Below are positions 53,429 to 63,104 of a DNA stretch of 64,000 nt, piece after piece. The stretch is from Flavobacteriales bacterium UBA7612 (lineage in GTDB: Bacteria > Bacteroidota > Bacteroidia > Flavobacteriales > Weeksellaceae). Under the pieces are notes generated by a model. The model did not search any database and was not told the origin of the DNA. It saw only the letters and a program-made list of their open reading frames with translations. How positions within the stretch are numbered: position 1 is the stretch's first letter; every line of letters begins with the position of its first letter. The translations under genes were made by a program, and so were the position numbers. Location of the stretch: positions 52,831 through 116,830 of the forward strand of contig DLJQ01000006.1 of assembly GCA_002484335.1 (NCBI GenBank), read 5' to 3'.

Positions 53429-54301
53429 TTAATAAATAATATTTAAGGCATTCGGTAACACTTCAACCTTTACTTTAAGTGAATTTGTTGTTTGAAATTC
53501 ACCATCCAATTGGTAAGAAATTTCTGTATCTTCTAAACTCTCAATGGTAAATTTCTTCACTTGTTTATATCTAGCTTTGTTCATAAGATCAATTTTTTTG
53601 GCTAGAACTAAAACTGAAAAATAGAATTGTTCAAAAACATCTAAATCTTCAATCATCAGTAAATCTAATAAACCATCAGAAAGGTCAGCATTAGGAGTAA
53701 ATGAAATTCCGTAACCAGCTATATTAGAATTTGAACAAAATAAATAATAAAAATTCTTTTCGATAATTACATCATCTATATAAAGTCGGAATAATTTCGA
53801 TTTATAATTCATTAATGTTTTTACAGAAGCATCAACATAACCAGTAATTGTACGTTTCTGGTTTTGTTCATAACTATGGATAATATCAGCATCAATTCCA
53901 AAACCAAGATTACTAAAAAAATACTTATCCTCCACTCTACCAACATCCATTTTACGCACAGCAGAGTTTTTAATAATTTCTATCGCTTTGTTAATATCTT
54001 TTGGAATGCCAAGATTAGCCGCTAAACCATTTCCTGAACCTGCAGGAATAATTCCGAAATGAATTGCAGTATGTACCAAGGCACTTGCAACTTCGTTTAT
54101 TGTTCCATCGCCGCCGCAAGCAACTACAACATCAGCATTTTGAACAATAGCTTCTTGTACTAATTCTTTTGCATGAAATTGATAAGCAGTTTCTTTTAAA
54201 ATAATTTCATCTTTTGGAGAGAATTTAGATTGTAGAAATTCAATAGAAATTTCATGTTTTGCATTTCCTGAATTAGGGTTGACGATGAAAAAATATTTCA
54301 T
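53429..54301 (-). CDS. Diacylglycerol/lipid kinase family protein (YegS/BmrU type)
   Basis: A 290-residue lipid kinase. The motifs FIVNPNSGNAK, VVACGGDGTINEVASAL (the GGDG nucleotide site near residue 63) and IIPAGSGNGLAANLGIP are diagnostic for the DAGK catalytic fold. The C-terminal beta-sandwich is complete. It phosphorylates a lipid alcohol such as diacylglycerol; the exact lipid is unknown. It is monocistronic, divergent from sufE, with a -7 box 27 bases upstream. Confidence 0.92.
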   Translation of the reverse strand: MKYFFIVNPNSGNAKHEISIEFLQSKFSPKDEIILKETAYQFHAKELVQEAIVQNADVVVACGGDGTINEVASALVHTAIHFGIIPAGSGNGLAANLGIPKDINKAIEIIKNSAVRKMDVGRVEDKYFFSNLGFGIDADIIHSYEQNQKRTITGYVDASVKTLMNYKSKLFRLYIDDVIIEKNFYYLFCSNSNIAGYGISFTPNADLSDGLLDLLMIEDLDVFEQFYFSVLVLAKKIDLMNKARYKQVKKFTIESLEDTEISYQLDGEFQTTNSLKVKVEVLPNALNIIY

Positions 54302-54327
54302 TCTGAGAGAATTAAATTATAGTTTCA

Positions 54328-54335
54328 CAAAAATA
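54328..54335 (-). promoter_or_regulatory. -7 box of the lipid kinase gene
   Basis: TATTTTTG on the minus strand matches TAnnTTTG, 27 bases upstream of the ATG. Confidence 0.5.
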
Positions 54336-54398
54336 ATAAAAGAAAAATAATAATGAGATTTAAAGCAGATTTATGAAGAAAAAGAGTCAAAAACTTTC

Positions 54399-54406
54399 TA
54401 AATTTG
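54399..54406 (+). promoter_or_regulatory. -7 box of sufE (near-leaderless)
   Basis: TAAATTTG matches TAnnTTTG and ends only 4 bases before the sufE ATG, so transcription should begin at or next to the start codon. Confidence 0.5.
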
Positions 54407-54410
54407 TAGT

Positions 54411-54839
54411 ATGAAAATTAAAGATATACAAAACGAAATAGTTGATGAATTCTCATTTTTTGATGATTGGGAACAACGTTATGAATATTTAATAGAGTTA
54501 GGAAAAAGCTTGAAAACATTATCTGAAGAAGAAAAAACAGATGATAAAATTATCAAAGGTTGTCAATCTTCTGTTTGGTTGGATGCTGAATTAAAAGGTG
54601 ACGTTATAGAATTTAGAGCAGATTCTAATGCGATTTTACCAAAAGGAATTGCAGCTTTATTGGTACGTATGTACAATAATCAAACTCCAAAAGATATATT
54701 AGATTCGGATACAGATTTTATTAAAGAAATTGGTTTATCAGAATTTTTATCTCCTACAAGAGCAAATGGATTACTTGCAATGGTAAAACAATTCAAATTT
54801 TACGCGATTGCTTTTCAATCTCAACAAAACAATAGTTAA
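54411..54839 (+). CDS. sufE: Cysteine desulfuration protein SufE
   Basis: A 142-residue SufE protein that accepts sulfur from the SufS desulfurase and passes it to the SufBCD scaffold for Fe-S cluster assembly. The catalytic cysteine is Cys51 in IKGCQSSVWL. The flanking DWEQRYEYLIELGKSL and SPTRANGLLAMV segments are family signatures. No other suf gene is nearby. A promoter box directly before the ATG suggests a leaderless transcript. Copy R5 of the dispersed element follows. Confidence 0.95.
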   Translation: MKIKDIQNEIVDEFSFFDDWEQRYEYLIELGKSLKTLSEEEKTDDKIIKGCQSSVWLDAELKGDVIEFRADSNAILPKGIAALLVRMYNNQTPKDILDSDTDFIKEIGLSEFLSPTRANGLLAMVKQFKFYAIAFQSQQNNS

Positions 54840-54852
54840 TAAATATTATATT

Positions 54853-54919
54853 TCGTTAGGGATTGAAGAGAAAATCCTTTTCTAATTATAATGAAAAGCC
54901 GTCCTAAGGGAACGCCAAA
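54853..54919 (-). repeat. Dispersed palindromic element, copy R5 (inverted, short)
   Basis: On the minus strand it reads GGCGTTCCCTTAGGACGGC, TTTTC, a reduced core, then AAAAGGATTTTCTCTTCAAT and CCCTAACG. The first CAATC block is lost. It lies between sufE and the antiporter gene. Confidence 0.75.
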
Positions 54920-54942
54920 TGAAAAATAATTAACCAACTACT

Positions 54943-56790
54943 ATGAACGATTTTCTAGGACAAGCATTTATATTTTTATTTTCTGCTGTAATTTGTGTTC
55001 CTATTTCTAAGAAATTAGGAATGGGTTCTGTATTAGGCTATTTGATAGCAGGAGTTTTAATAGGACCATATGTTTTGAAATTTGTAGGAAACGATGGTGC
55101 TGATATAATGCATGCAACAGAATTTGGTGTTGTGATGATGCTATTTTTAGTTGGATTGGAATTAGATCCAAAAGAATTCTGGAAGATGAAGAACAAGATT
55201 ATTAATCTTGGTGGAATGCAAATTTTAGGGACAGTTTTTATCGCAACAATTATTGGAGTTTATGGTTTGAAAATGAATTTTCCAAGAGCTATTTCTATAG
55301 CTTTTGCTATTACCGTTTCTTCGACAGCTATTATTATGCAGACTTTGAATGAAAAAGGACTTACTAAAACAGGAATTGGTAAATCGACTTTTTCTGTACT
55401 TCTTTTTCAAGATATAATGGTTATTCCAATTTTAGCAATTATACCTTTATTGGTTGGAGATTCACTAATACAATCCATTGGAGATGATTCTAAAAGTCTA
55501 TTGGTTGGTGGACCTGCTTTTATGAAAACATTGGTAATTGTAGGTGCAATTACTTTTATATATGTTATTGCAAAATATATTCTAACACCTTATTTTAAAT
55601 ACGTTGGTCAATTACAAGTTAGAGAAATATATACTTCTTCAGCATTATTATTAGTTATTGGTGTATCTCTATTAATGCAAAAAGTTGGAATTTCTCCTGC
55701 TTTGGGAGCATTTATAGCTGGTGTTGTATTGGCTAATAATGAATATAAACATCAATTAGAAAGCGATATAGAACCTTTTAAATCTTTATTGCTTGGTATC
55801 TTCTTTATAGCTGTTGGTTCTACTATCAATTTTAAGCTGATTGTAGAGAAGCCTCTTATGATTCTTGGACTAACAATAGGAATTATGGCTATAAAATCGT
55901 TTGTTTTATGGATAATAGGAATTAAGCATAAGTTTAATTTTGATCAGAAAATGTTATTTGTTCTATTGCTATCACAAGTAGGAGAATTCGCATTTGTGAT
56001 TTTAGCTTTAACTAGAAATTTAGATATTCTCAACAAGCAATGGTACGATTTAATGCTAGCTACAACAGCGATAACAATGGTAATAACTCCACTATTATTG
56101 GTACTGAATGAACGTTTGATTTTAAAATATTTTGGAGTAAAATCTAAAGTCACTCCAATAGTAAAAAATGAGCAAATAAATATTGATGCTTCTGAAGGAG
56201 ATGTTATTATTGCAGGATTTGGTGATTTTGGAAATACAATAAGTAGAGTTTTAAACAGTACAGATATAAAAACTATTGTTTTAGATAACGATAGCGAGCG
56301 TGTTGAAAAAATGCGTAAACAAGGTTTTAATGTTTTTTATGGTGATGCAACCAATGTAAATCTTTTAAAATCCGCTGGTGCTGATCATGCAAAATATTTT
56401 GTTGCAGCGTTGGATCCTCCAGAAATTAATCAAAAGTTAGTACATATTGTTCGTAAAAACTTTCCTAATCTTGAGATTATTGTTCGTGCAAAAAACCGTA
56501 GTTATGCCTATAACTATTTGAAAGAAGGATTGAACGAAGTGTATAGAGAAAGTTTCTTCTCATCAGTTTATGTTGGTCGACAATTACTTATAAAATTTGG
56601 TTTTTCGTATGAAGAAGCTTCTAAAATTGGTGAGATTTTTATAAAGAGTGATCGTAAATCATTAAGAAGAATTGCAAAACATACAGAGAATTCTGATGAA
56701 TATTTTAAAGCATCAAAAGAAGAATTTGAAAAACAAATGAAATTAGTTTCCAAAGAATTAAATAATAGAAAAAATGGAGAAGTTAAATAA
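54943..56790 (+). CDS. Monovalent cation:proton antiporter (KefB/KefC-like, CPA2)
   Basis: A 615-residue protein. The N-terminal part (about residues 1-390) has twelve or so membrane helices of the Na/H exchanger type, with GVVMMLFLVGLELDPKEFW and FAITVSSTAIIMQTLNEKG (family signatures). A TrkA-N (RCK) domain at about 415-530 has the dinucleotide loop VIIAGFGDFGNTISRVL and the acidic end of strand 2 (VLDNDSERV). It probably exports K+ or Na+ in exchange for protons under control of a bound nucleotide. A GT9 gene overlaps its end by 17 bases. Confidence 0.9.
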   Translation: MNDFLGQAFIFLFSAVICVPISKKLGMGSVLGYLIAGVLIGPYVLKFVGNDGADIMHATEFGVVMMLFLVGLELDPKEFWKMKNKIINLGGMQILGTVFIATIIGVYGLKMNFPRAISIAFAITVSSTAIIMQTLNEKGLTKTGIGKSTFSVLLFQDIMVIPILAIIPLLVGDSLIQSIGDDSKSLLVGGPAFMKTLVIVGAITFIYVIAKYILTPYFKYVGQLQVREIYTSSALLLVIGVSLLMQKVGISPALGAFIAGVVLANNEYKHQLESDIEPFKSLLLGIFFIAVGSTINFKLIVEKPLMILGLTIGIMAIKSFVLWIIGIKHKFNFDQKMLFVLLLSQVGEFAFVILALTRNLDILNKQWYDLMLATTAITMVITPLLLVLNERLILKYFGVKSKVTPIVKNEQINIDASEGDVIIAGFGDFGNTISRVLNSTDIKTIVLDNDSERVEKMRKQGFNVFYGDATNVNLLKSAGADHAKYFVAALDPPEINQKLVHIVRKNFPNLEIIVRAKNRSYAYNYLKEGLNEVYRESFFSSVYVGRQLLIKFGFSYEEASKIGEIFIKSDRKSLRRIAKHTENSDEYFKASKEEFEKQMKLVSKELNNRKNGEVK

Positions 56791-57778
56791 AAAGAAACTT
56801 TTAGTTATTCGTTTTTCTGCATTAGGTGATGTTACAATGATAGCGCCTGTTCTTAAAGAATTTATAGAACAGAATCCTAATGTAGAAGTTTATGTTGCTT
56901 CTCGCCCATTCATGGGAACTATTTTTAAACAATTTCCTGAAATAAAATTCATTCCTGTTGATCTAAATAAAGAGTACAAAGGCTTTTTAAATCTTTTTAA
57001 ATTATATGGAGAATTAAAAAAATATAATTTTGATTATGTTGCTGATTTTCACAATGTAATTCGTTCTAAAGTTATTACATCTCTCTTTAAATTAAGTGGA
57101 ATAGCAACAGCTACATTAGATAAAGGTAGAGAAGAAAAAAAAGCATTAATTAATCAAGAAAACAGAGTCTTTAAACAGCTTAAATTAACCACAGAACGCT
57201 ACGCTGATGTGTTAAGAAATTTAGGGTTTAAATTAACACTTAGTCATCAATTAAAATCAAATACCTTAAAAGAAGAAAAATCGATTGGTATAGCTCCTTT
57301 TGCAGCTTTTAAAAGTAAAATGTTTCCATTGGATAAAATGAAGATTGTAACAAAATTATTGGCAGAAAATGGATATAAAATTTTTTTGTTTGGAGGAGGA
57401 AAATTAGAAATTGATGAATTAAAAACATGGGAGAATTTAAATCCTAATATTCAATCTTTAGCAGGTAAGATTTCTTTTGAAGAAGAATTACAAAAAATAG
57501 CAACATTACAAGCTATGATTTCTATGGATAGTGCCAATATGCATTTAGCCTCTTTAATGGGAACAAGAACCATATCTATTTGGGGAGGAACACACCCATT
57601 TGCAGGCTTTATAGGTTATGGACAATCTACAAATGATGTTATACAAGATGAAACATTAAATTGTCGCCCTACTTCTATTTTTGGTAAAGATCCAAAAGGC
57701 TTTGAGAATTTTGATTATTTTCAGAATTTATCATCAGAAAATGTTTATCAACAAATTGTGGATAAGCTAAAAAATTAA
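56774..57778 (+). CDS. GT9-family glycosyltransferase (heptosyltransferase-like)
   Basis: A 334-residue GT-B transferase of the ADP-heptose:LPS heptosyltransferase (RfaF/WaaF) family. It has the N-terminal LLVIRFSALGDVTMIAPVLK, the central IAPFAAFKSKMFPLDKM segment and the donor-site ISMDSANMHLASLMGTRTISIWGGTHP. It probably adds a core sugar to lipid A or another envelope glycan. It overlaps the antiporter gene by 17 bases. The sugar donor is not determined by sequence here, since Bacteroidota members vary. Confidence 0.88.
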   Translation: MEKLNKKKLLVIRFSALGDVTMIAPVLKEFIEQNPNVEVYVASRPFMGTIFKQFPEIKFIPVDLNKEYKGFLNLFKLYGELKKYNFDYVADFHNVIRSKVITSLFKLSGIATATLDKGREEKKALINQENRVFKQLKLTTERYADVLRNLGFKLTLSHQLKSNTLKEEKSIGIAPFAAFKSKMFPLDKMKIVTKLLAENGYKIFLFGGGKLEIDELKTWENLNPNIQSLAGKISFEEELQKIATLQAMISMDSANMHLASLMGTRTISIWGGTHPFAGFIGYGQSTNDVIQDETLNCRPTSIFGKDPKGFENFDYFQNLSSENVYQQIVDKLKN

Positions 57779-57819
57779 AATCATATAAAAACAAAGTCCA
57801 TAAATAAAGTCTTTTATTT

Positions 57820-57938
57820 TTGGGCAATTGCTTCGCACTGTGGTTTCACGTTCCCAATCTTTTTAGATTGGAAATATAATCATCTTCTTGAAATGAATCC
57901 AATCTAAAAAGGATTTCCACTTCAAACACTATTGCAAA
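57820..57938 (+). repeat. Dispersed palindromic element, copy R6
   Basis: It has TGGGCAATTGCTTCGCACTG, GGTTTCACGTTCCCAATC, then CTTTTTAGATTGG, a core, CCAATCTAAAAAG (a perfect 13-bp pair with the previous arm) and GATTTCCACTTCAAACAC with ATTGCAAAA. It is close to copies R3 and R4 and lies after the GT9 gene. Confidence 0.83.
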
Positions 57939-57969
57939 ATATCACGTCTAAAAAATAGATAGTAAATAA

Positions 57970-58003
57970 AAAAGCCGTTATAAAATGAATTATAACGGCT
58001 TTT
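57970..58003. terminator. Bidirectional terminator between the GT9 and SusD genes
   Basis: AAAAGCCGTTATAA pairs perfectly with TTATAACGGCTTTT (14 bp) around a 6-base loop, with A- and T-runs outside. Confidence 0.9.
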
Positions 58004-58037
58004 AATGTTTATAAAAATAACACTATGATTAGAATAA

Positions 58038-59534
58038 TTAATATCCTGGTGTTTGTGTCATTTTTAAGTTTTTATTTAATGTAGTTTGAGAGATAGGTAA
58101 CTGCCATCTGTAATCTCCAGCATTTAAAGTCTGTGAAGATGATGGTGAACCAGATCCATCTGCTAAATAACCGTTTCCACTACGTTGAATACCTTGTTTA
58201 TATTCAGAAGAAATTCCCGAAACACCTTGTAAACGTTTTAATGTGAACCAACGATCTCCATTTTCAAAAGCTAACTCTTTACGGCGCTCTAATTGAATTG
58301 CATCAAAAATAGCAGCACCAGTTTCTCCACCTTTATAAGAAGAGTAACGCACGTCTCTTAATTTATTTAAAGTTGATAAGGCACTTCCACTATCACCTGA
58401 TAAATATTGAGCTTCAGCTAAATTTAGAATAGCTTCCTCAGTACGTAAATAACGCCCATTATTAATACCTAACATTACTTTACCTTTAATGTATTTATTT
58501 ACAGCTATTACAGCATCCCCATCAAGGTTTTTAGGATTAAAAATTTTAAAATAAGCATTTTTTCTTTCTGGTTCTGTTGCAGAGTCATACAAAGCATAGA
58601 AATTTTTATCTACAGCATATTCTAAAATAATTGTAGCATCTGTTGCTCCTTGACTAAAATTAGTACCTATTTTAGGATCAGAAGTATTAAGTAATGGTAT
58701 TTCAAATAAAACACCTTCACTATTATTTGAAGTCCATAAATCTGCTAAATCTGCTTTTTTTGCAGGACTAACATTATCAACAACGGGTTGTGTGTATTCT
58801 ATTACTTTTTGATAATCACCTTTATATAAATAAACTTTCCCTAATAAAGCCTCAGCTGCATATTTATTTATTTCAGAAGAAGGATCAGCTTCTTTTAAAT
58901 ATGGAATAGCAGCTTCTAAATCAGCAATAATTTTAGTATAAGTTTCTCCTATTGTTGCATCTCTTGTAGGTTCAGCTTTTGGATCATATTTATCTACATA
59001 AGCTATACCTATGGTAGAAGATGCATCAGCAGCTTGAGTTGGAATTTCAGCATATGTACGAGCAACTTCAAAATGAGCTAATGCACGTATTGCTTTTGCT
59101 TTTGCAGTAATATAATTTTTGAAATCACCATCTTGTAAATTATCAATATTAGCTAAAATTAAATTAGCTCTAGAAATAATATTATAAGAAGTTGAGTAAA
59201 GAGATGTTGGAGTTGCATTAGAATTATAACTCCAATTATGAGTTCTTAAACCAGATTGACGACCATTAGGGTTTAATATTAAGTTATCACCTAATATATC
59301 CCCAACTGCAATAATATCGCTAGCACTACTTAATCCAGCGTAATAACCACCATTAATATCTTGAGCGAATCCTCTATAAACACCATTGATAGCTGTATTA
59401 AAGTCTGATTCTGTTTTATAATAATCAGAAAATTCTATTTTATCATATGGTTTTTGATTAATATCATCTTCGCTACAAGAAGAAAAACTTAATGCACAAG
59501 CTAACAATGATAATACAAATATATTTTTTTTCAT
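58038..59534 (-). CDS. SusD/RagB-family nutrient-binding lipoprotein
   Basis: A 498-residue outer-membrane lipoprotein that caps a SusC transporter and binds its ligand. The lipobox is SFSSCSEDDINQKPYDK; the acidic CSEDD start fits the Bacteroidota surface-export signal. The SusD fold appears as FSDYYKTESDFNTAINGVY near the start, a TPR-like AEALLGKVYLYKGDYQKVI segment, and the family end with LRDVRYSSYKGG, IQLERRKELAFENGDRWFTL and YRWQLPISQTTLNKN. It lies 11 bases after the SusC gene in one operon. The ligand is unknown. Confidence 0.94.
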   Translation of the reverse strand: MKKNIFVLSLLACALSFSSCSEDDINQKPYDKIEFSDYYKTESDFNTAINGVYRGFAQDINGGYYAGLSSASDIIAVGDILGDNLILNPNGRQSGLRTHNWSYNSNATPTSLYSTSYNIISRANLILANIDNLQDGDFKNYITAKAKAIRALAHFEVARTYAEIPTQAADASSTIGIAYVDKYDPKAEPTRDATIGETYTKIIADLEAAIPYLKEADPSSEINKYAAEALLGKVYLYKGDYQKVIEYTQPVVDNVSPAKKADLADLWTSNNSEGVLFEIPLLNTSDPKIGTNFSQGATDATIILEYAVDKNFYALYDSATEPERKNAYFKIFNPKNLDGDAVIAVNKYIKGKVMLGINNGRYLRTEEAILNLAEAQYLSGDSGSALSTLNKLRDVRYSSYKGGETGAAIFDAIQLERRKELAFENGDRWFTLKRLQGVSGISSEYKQGIQRSGNGYLADGSGSPSSSQTLNAGDYRWQLPISQTTLNKNLKMTQTPGY

Positions 59535-59545
59535 TTTTTTAATTT

Positions 59546-62500
59546 TTAGAATGACACATTAAATCCAATAGAATAAGAACGAACTAAAGGATAAGAGAAT
59601 GCTGTAAACGAATTCGAAACATATCCTGCAGATGATGTAGTGCTACTTTCGCTAGAACCAGTACCAGCTATTGGATTACCATGATATTTAGTCCATAAAG
59701 CTAAGTTTTGAACTTGTGCATACATTCTTAAATTCTTAACAAATGTTCCTTTTACTAAATTATTGAATGAATAACCTAATGATAAACTACGGAAAGAAAT
59801 GTAATCAGATTTTTCTAAAAATTTTGTAGAATATTCTGTACCACTTGGAATTGGTGTAGCAAATTGAGCATTATCACCATTACCTTTCCAGTAATTTGCC
59901 GCTTCTACGACGTGATTGTTTAAAGAAGTAGGATCAGTTAAATATTGGTAAGTATTATTATACATATAACCACCAGCAGAATATGTGAAATCTGCATTAA
60001 TATCAAATCCATAGAATTTAGCATTTAAACCAAATCCTCCCATCAAGTCAGGTAAAGGAGTTTTGTTTGTAGCTACAGCATCTCCTCCATCATAAGTATC
60101 AGTTACATTACCATTTTTATCTAAATAAAGGTCTTTACCTGTACTAGAATCAACACCTGCATATCTAACCATGTAGAATTGATAAGGTTTTCCTCCTTGT
60201 ACATGAGCTAAACTTTCATATGAATTATTAACTAATAACATATCTTGGTTGTCAGCAAGTTTGTTTACTTTGTATTTAAGAGATGTTACATTCCCGTATA
60301 CAGATAAATCAAAGTTTTTAGAACGAACCACATCATAATTTAATTCTAATTCTAAACCGCTTGTAGTTAATTTACCTGCATTGATATATGTTGTAAATCC
60401 TCCAGCTTCACTTGATAAATATTGATTAAAAATAAAGTTTGAACGTTGATCGTGGAAGTATGCAAAAGATCCAGTTAAACGGTTATTTAAAAGTCCAAAA
60501 TCTAAACCAACATTTAATTTTCTATTTGTTTCCCATGTTGTTTTTGGATTAGATAAATTTCCATCAGGAAAAGCAGAAGCCTGTCCATTGTAAGTTGTAT
60601 CTAATTGTAGTAAAGTCATGTTTGCATAACGTGCAATTGCAGAATCATCACCAACTTCTCCATAAGATCCTTTTACAGTTAAATTATTAACAATTTTAGA
60701 ATCTTTTAAGAAATTTTCTTTAGCAATATTCCAACCTAACGATGCTCCCCAGAAAGTTCCAAATTTAGCATCTTGACCAGCTAAAGAAGTACCATCTCTA
60801 CGAACATATGCATCGACAAAATATTTATTGTTAAAATCATATGAAGCAGCACCTAAATATCCAAATTTAGTTATTCTCCAACGTTGTGTATTAGAGTCTT
60901 GACCAATATTAACAGCTAAATTTTGTGTAGATAAATAATCATTAGGAAATTGATTTCCATATAAAGATAGAGAATATAAACTTTGATTAATATATTCAGA
61001 TGCAGCTGTAACACGTAAATGATGTTTTCCAAAACTGTTTTCATAAGAAACCTCATTTCTCCAGTTGTAATCAAAACGATCAGAACTAGTGTCTGTTTTA
61101 GATCCACCATTACCTAATAATACAGCTAAAGATGAAGATGGTCTTAAGAAGTTTTCTGATTGAACTCTGTTATACGTTGCTCCAATTGTTGAACGAGCAG
61201 TAACATTTTTCCATAGATCAGCTTCTAAGAAACCTGTACCATAAATACGTAAATATCTTGTTTCTGCATCAGTTTTTTCCATTTCATCTGCAACAGCATA
61301 ACCACCAGAGTTTGCACCAGAATTATAGATTTTATTTCCATCAGCATCTAATGCTGGATTTCCATTAGCATCTAATTGATAAAAAGGTACATAAGGTCTA
61401 TTTAATAATACGTTGTAGAATGGAGATTGTACATTCACACGGTCACGAGGAGTATTAATTGAAGCATAAGATCCATTTAAATTAACCCCGTATCTTAACC
61501 ATTCCTTAGCTTTTGATGTAATGTTTAAAGAAGATGTTATTCTTTGCATTCCATCATAGTATTGTACAGCTCCTTCATTTTTATCATAACCAACAGAGAA
61601 ATTAGTTGATGTATCTCCGTCATTTTTACTAATAGAAACAAAGTGAGAAGCTGTTAATCCATTTTTGTATAAATTATCAGACCACTTGTGGTTATATTGT
61701 GATAAATCAGCTATTTGATCTGCAGTGCGAGCAACTCCTAGTTTTAAAGAATTTCCATTTGCATCAGTTAATTTACTTAAATCATTTTGGTAATTAAGTA
61801 ACTGATTAGCATTCATTAAATGGATATTTGGTAAATCCATCATCTGGTTAACCCCAATGCGAGCAGAATAAGTAATTGTAGCTTCTCCTCTTTTAGCAGT
61901 TTTTGTTTTCATGATGATAACACCATTAGCCCCACGAGAACCAAAAATTGCTAATTGAGATGCATCTTTTAATACTTTTACTTCTTCAATATCAGAAGGG
62001 TTAATTGCATTTACATCAGAAGCAGACATATAAGTTCCATCAACTACATATAATGGTGATTTTACACCTCCATTTAATCCAATTGCACCACGAATAGTAA
62101 CATTTGCTGTAGCACCAGGAGCACCACTCATTGCTTGTGAAGATAAACCAGCTACTTTTCCACCAATCATTTGATCAATAGAAACAGAAGGGTTCATTTG
62201 TTCTAAATCTTTTGCTTTAACTGTAGTTACTCCTGATTTAGATGGAGCGTTGAATATACTTTTTACAACAACTTCACCTAAATCAACAGTAGATTCTTTA
62301 GTAGCTTTAGCATCAGTATATCTTAGTGTTCCTAAAGTATTACTTGTAACCTTAAATTCTTTTCCATTAACAACTAAAATATCTCCAATTTTAGCATCAA
62401 TATCAAATTTTCCATCAGCATCTGTAAATACAGATTTATCAGTTCCTTTTATAGTAACTTGAACATCTGCTTCTGGGAAATTATCTGCATCATTTACGAC

Positions 62501-62578
62501 ACCTGTTATTTGAGCAAAAGCTATAGATCCTAAACCAAGGAAAGCTAATAAGCCCAAAGATGTGATTCTTCTCCTCAT
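59546..62578 (-). CDS. SusC/RagA-family TonB-linked outer-membrane transporter
   Basis: A TonB-dependent transporter of about 1,010 residues. It has a signal peptide (MRRRITSLGLLAFLGLGSIAFAQ) and a carboxypeptidase-regulatory-like domain (ITGVVNDADNFPEADVQVTI). The SusC signature plug contains VDGTYMSASDVNAINPSDIE and VLKDASQLAIFGSRGANGVI. A 22-strand-type barrel follows, ending SYSIGFNVSF with the terminal Phe for BAM insertion. An earlier in-frame ATG at 62620 would add 14 residues before the basic signal start; the ATG at 62578 is preferred. With SusD it imports an oligomer or peptide. No degrading enzyme or regulator gene is next to the pair. Confidence 0.94.
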   Translation of the reverse strand: MRRRITSLGLLAFLGLGSIAFAQITGVVNDADNFPEADVQVTIKGTDKSVFTDADGKFDIDAKIGDILVVNGKEFKVTSNTLGTLRYTDAKATKESTVDLGEVVVKSIFNAPSKSGVTTVKAKDLEQMNPSVSIDQMIGGKVAGLSSQAMSGAPGATANVTIRGAIGLNGGVKSPLYVVDGTYMSASDVNAINPSDIEEVKVLKDASQLAIFGSRGANGVIIMKTKTAKRGEATITYSARIGVNQMMDLPNIHLMNANQLLNYQNDLSKLTDANGNSLKLGVARTADQIADLSQYNHKWSDNLYKNGLTASHFVSISKNDGDTSTNFSVGYDKNEGAVQYYDGMQRITSSLNITSKAKEWLRYGVNLNGSYASINTPRDRVNVQSPFYNVLLNRPYVPFYQLDANGNPALDADGNKIYNSGANSGGYAVADEMEKTDAETRYLRIYGTGFLEADLWKNVTARSTIGATYNRVQSENFLRPSSSLAVLLGNGGSKTDTSSDRFDYNWRNEVSYENSFGKHHLRVTAASEYINQSLYSLSLYGNQFPNDYLSTQNLAVNIGQDSNTQRWRITKFGYLGAASYDFNNKYFVDAYVRRDGTSLAGQDAKFGTFWGASLGWNIAKENFLKDSKIVNNLTVKGSYGEVGDDSAIARYANMTLLQLDTTYNGQASAFPDGNLSNPKTTWETNRKLNVGLDFGLLNNRLTGSFAYFHDQRSNFIFNQYLSSEAGGFTTYINAGKLTTSGLELELNYDVVRSKNFDLSVYGNVTSLKYKVNKLADNQDMLLVNNSYESLAHVQGGKPYQFYMVRYAGVDSSTGKDLYLDKNGNVTDTYDGGDAVATNKTPLPDLMGGFGLNAKFYGFDINADFTYSAGGYMYNNTYQYLTDPTSLNNHVVEAANYWKGNGDNAQFATPIPSGTEYSTKFLEKSDYISFRSLSLGYSFNNLVKGTFVKNLRMYAQVQNLALWTKYHGNPIAGTGSSESSTTSSAGYVSNSFTAFSYPLVRSYSIGFNVSF

Positions 62579-63080
62579 AATCTTATTTATTTTATAAAAT
62601 AGGATAGCAAATCTGAGCATTATTTTTTATTAAGAAAAGTAAAAAAAGGAATAATAATTAAATTTTTAAATAAAGTTTATTTTGCTTTTTTTTATTCAAT
62701 TTTTATTTTTTAATACCTAAAAAATGATATTTATTATGTTTTTAACAAATATTAATAAAATAAAATTCATTTTTATGTTAATTTTTTTTCATAGTAAAAA
62801 AATCAATATAACTATTGAGTATAATTTTTAATTAAAAATTATACAATTTTTATACTAAAAGTTGTTAAAAATATGAATGATTTTATGATGTTTTTAATGT
62901 TAATAATATTCTTGTAATAAAGAAATCTAAAATGAAATCTAAATTTTAAGATAATTATCTTTTGAAAATTAATATAAAAAAGAAAAGTTATTTTTAGTTA
63001 ACTATATTTAATAAATTCATTTGTATTATAATAAAACGACTCTATTAAAAGATAAGTACTAAAAATAACTTTATGATAAG
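62579..63080. other. AT-rich region upstream of the SusC/SusD operon
   Basis: About 500 bases with extreme A+T content between the SusC start and the end of the stress-protein gene. I found no exact -7 box, ORF, hairpin with T-run or repeat. It must hold the SusC promoter and any regulatory RNA, but nothing can be pointed to. Confidence 0.5.
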
Positions 63081-63104
63081 AAAAACTTCTTTTAAGAAGC
63101 TTTT
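63081..63104 (-). terminator. Hairpin at the end of the universal stress protein gene
   Basis: On the minus strand AAAAGCTTCT, a short loop, then AGAAGTTTTT forms a short stem with a bulged G and a T-run, overlapping the stop codon. Confidence 0.55.

Noticed and set aside
62250..62462. 70-codon plus-strand frame opposite the SusC N-terminus
   Set aside because: Shadow of the plug-domain coding region.
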